Below, one piece after another: positions 4,728 through 5,313 of a stretch of DNA of 5,313 nucleotides. Where the stretch lies: contig CALMAD010000197.1 of NCBI GenBank assembly GCA_937859105.1, positions 1 to 5,313 of the forward strand. Reading direction: 5' to 3'. The translations under genes and the position numbers were made by a program. This DNA is from an uncultured Propionibacteriaceae bacterium (lineage in GTDB: Bacteria; Actinomycetota; Actinomycetes; Propionibacteriales; Propionibacteriaceae). The notes beneath the pieces are model-generated. The model was not told where the DNA came from. It worked only from the letters and a program-made list of their open reading frames with translations, and ran no database searches. The number at the start of each line of letters is the position of its first letter. Positions within the stretch are counted from its first letter, which is position 1.

Positions 4728-5313
4728 ATGTCCGACACCCCCGCCAGCGTACGGGTCGTCGTCATCGGCGGCGGCCCCGCTGCTCACCGCTTCGTGGCGT
4801 CTTACCTAGGCATCGCCCCGACGGACGCCCGCGTGACCGTCCTGACCCAGGAGCCGCGGCGTCCGTACGACCGCCTCGCCCTGCCCGCGACGATCACCAC
4901 CGAGACAGACCTCACTCTCGATCCCGACATCTGGGACGACGCCCGCGTCGACCTCCGCGTCGGCGACCGGGCCCTCGGCATCGACCGCCGCAAGAGAACG
5001 GTGGCGTCCGCGTCCGGCGAGCACCGCTACGACTACTGCGTGCTGGCCACGGGCTCGCGCGCGGCGACGCTGAAGGTGCCGGGCGCGGACCGCGCGCTCG
5101 GGCTACGCACCGTCGACGACGTCGCGGCGATCCGCGCCGAGGTGGAGCGGCAGAAGGGACGCCTCGGGCGTCCGCCGGTCGCGCTGGTGGTCGGCGGCGG
5201 CGTCTGGGGGCTGGAGGTCGCCAGCGGGCTGCGCGGCCTGGGGGCCCGGTCCGGCATCGTGCAGGCCCGGCCGTGGCTGATGGCCGAGCAGCTCGGCGAG
5301 GCGCCGGGTCGGG
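4728..5313 (+). CDS. nirB: NirB-type nitrite reductase large subunit, N-terminal part (runs off the window)
   Basis: The first 195 residues of a plus-strand protein are present and no stop is reached before the window edge. It begins with a Rossmann FAD-binding motif VVVIGGGPAAHRFV (10-23), then PYDRLALP (46-53), the DLTLDP segment (61-66), the LATGS motif (106-110) typical of pyridine nucleotide-disulfide oxidoreductases, RTVDDVAAIR (127-136), and a second nucleotide-binding motif VVGGGVWGLEVASGL (154-168) for NAD(P)H. The HRFV block and PWLMAEQL (182-189) are closer to NirB than to rubredoxin or ferredoxin reductases. NirB uses NAD(P)H electrons via FAD, Fe-S and siroheme to reduce nitrite to ammonium in the cytoplasm; the siroheme part is outside the window, so a shorter FAD-only oxidoreductase cannot be excluded. 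The ATG at 4728 has AAGG 7 nt upstream. It is divergent from the ATP-grasp operon. Confidence 0.8.
   Translation, partial: MSDTPASVRVVVIGGGPAAHRFVASYLGIAPTDARVTVLTQEPRRPYDRLALPATITTETDLTLDPDIWDDARVDLRVGDRALGIDRRKRTVASASGEHRYDYCVLATGSRAATLKVPGADRALGLRTVDDVAAIRAEVERQKGRLGRPPVALVVGGGVWGLEVASGLRGLGARSGIVQARPWLMAEQLGEAPGR

Noticed and set aside
1..5313. CRISPR arrays, insertion sequences, tRNA genes
   Set aside because: No regularly spaced repeats, transposase-like frames, terminal inverted repeats or tRNA cloverleaf signatures were seen.

Overview
This is GC-rich DNA with actinobacterial gene content. The L36 and IF-1 proteins are of actinobacterial type, a DUF1707 protein sits beside infA, and starts are often GTG with overlapping stop/start junctions. 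A high-GC actinobacterium, perhaps Microbacteriaceae or a related Micrococcales family, fits best; the family-level placement is inference only.

Layout. Six genes lie on the minus strand and are read from high to low coordinates: a circularly permuted type-2 ATP-grasp protein (2843-4432), an alpha-E protein (1917-2849), a transglutaminase-like protein (1072-1920), a DUF1707 tail-anchored membrane protein (676-1053), infA (263-484) and rpmJ (71-184). The first three are coupled by stop/start overlaps of 7 and 4 nt. The DUF1707 gene follows 18 nt later and may be co-transcribed. A perfect hairpin (625-643) and a credible sigma-A-type promoter (549-577) then separate this cluster from infA-rpmJ, the start of the alpha-operon ribosomal gene string (rpsM would be expected beyond position 1). 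On the plus strand a divergent gene starts at 4728 and runs off the right edge. It encodes the FAD/NAD(P)H-binding N-terminus of a NirB-type nitrite reductase large subunit.

The ATP-grasp/alpha-E/transglutaminase trio is a widespread but poorly understood peptide-modification system proposed from comparative genomics: an amidoligase that makes isopeptide or peptide bonds, a helical alpha-E partner, and a papain-like transglutaminase-fold protein that may hydrolyse or transfer the product. No NTN-hydrolase (Anbu) partner is present in this window.

The 295-nt divergent spacer (4433-4727) is the most unusual part. It holds a 10-bp inverted repeat enclosing a GC-rich foldable block (4511-4628), a 10-bp direct repeat flanking that block (4488-4497, 4657-4666), and a strong two-part terminator-like hairpin ending 15 nt before the nirB-like start codon. 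The second direct-repeat copy could compete for one arm of that hairpin. Two GlnR-like boxes lie near its ends. The spacer may be a regulatory leader for the nitrite reductase gene, but this rests on reading the sequence by eye.
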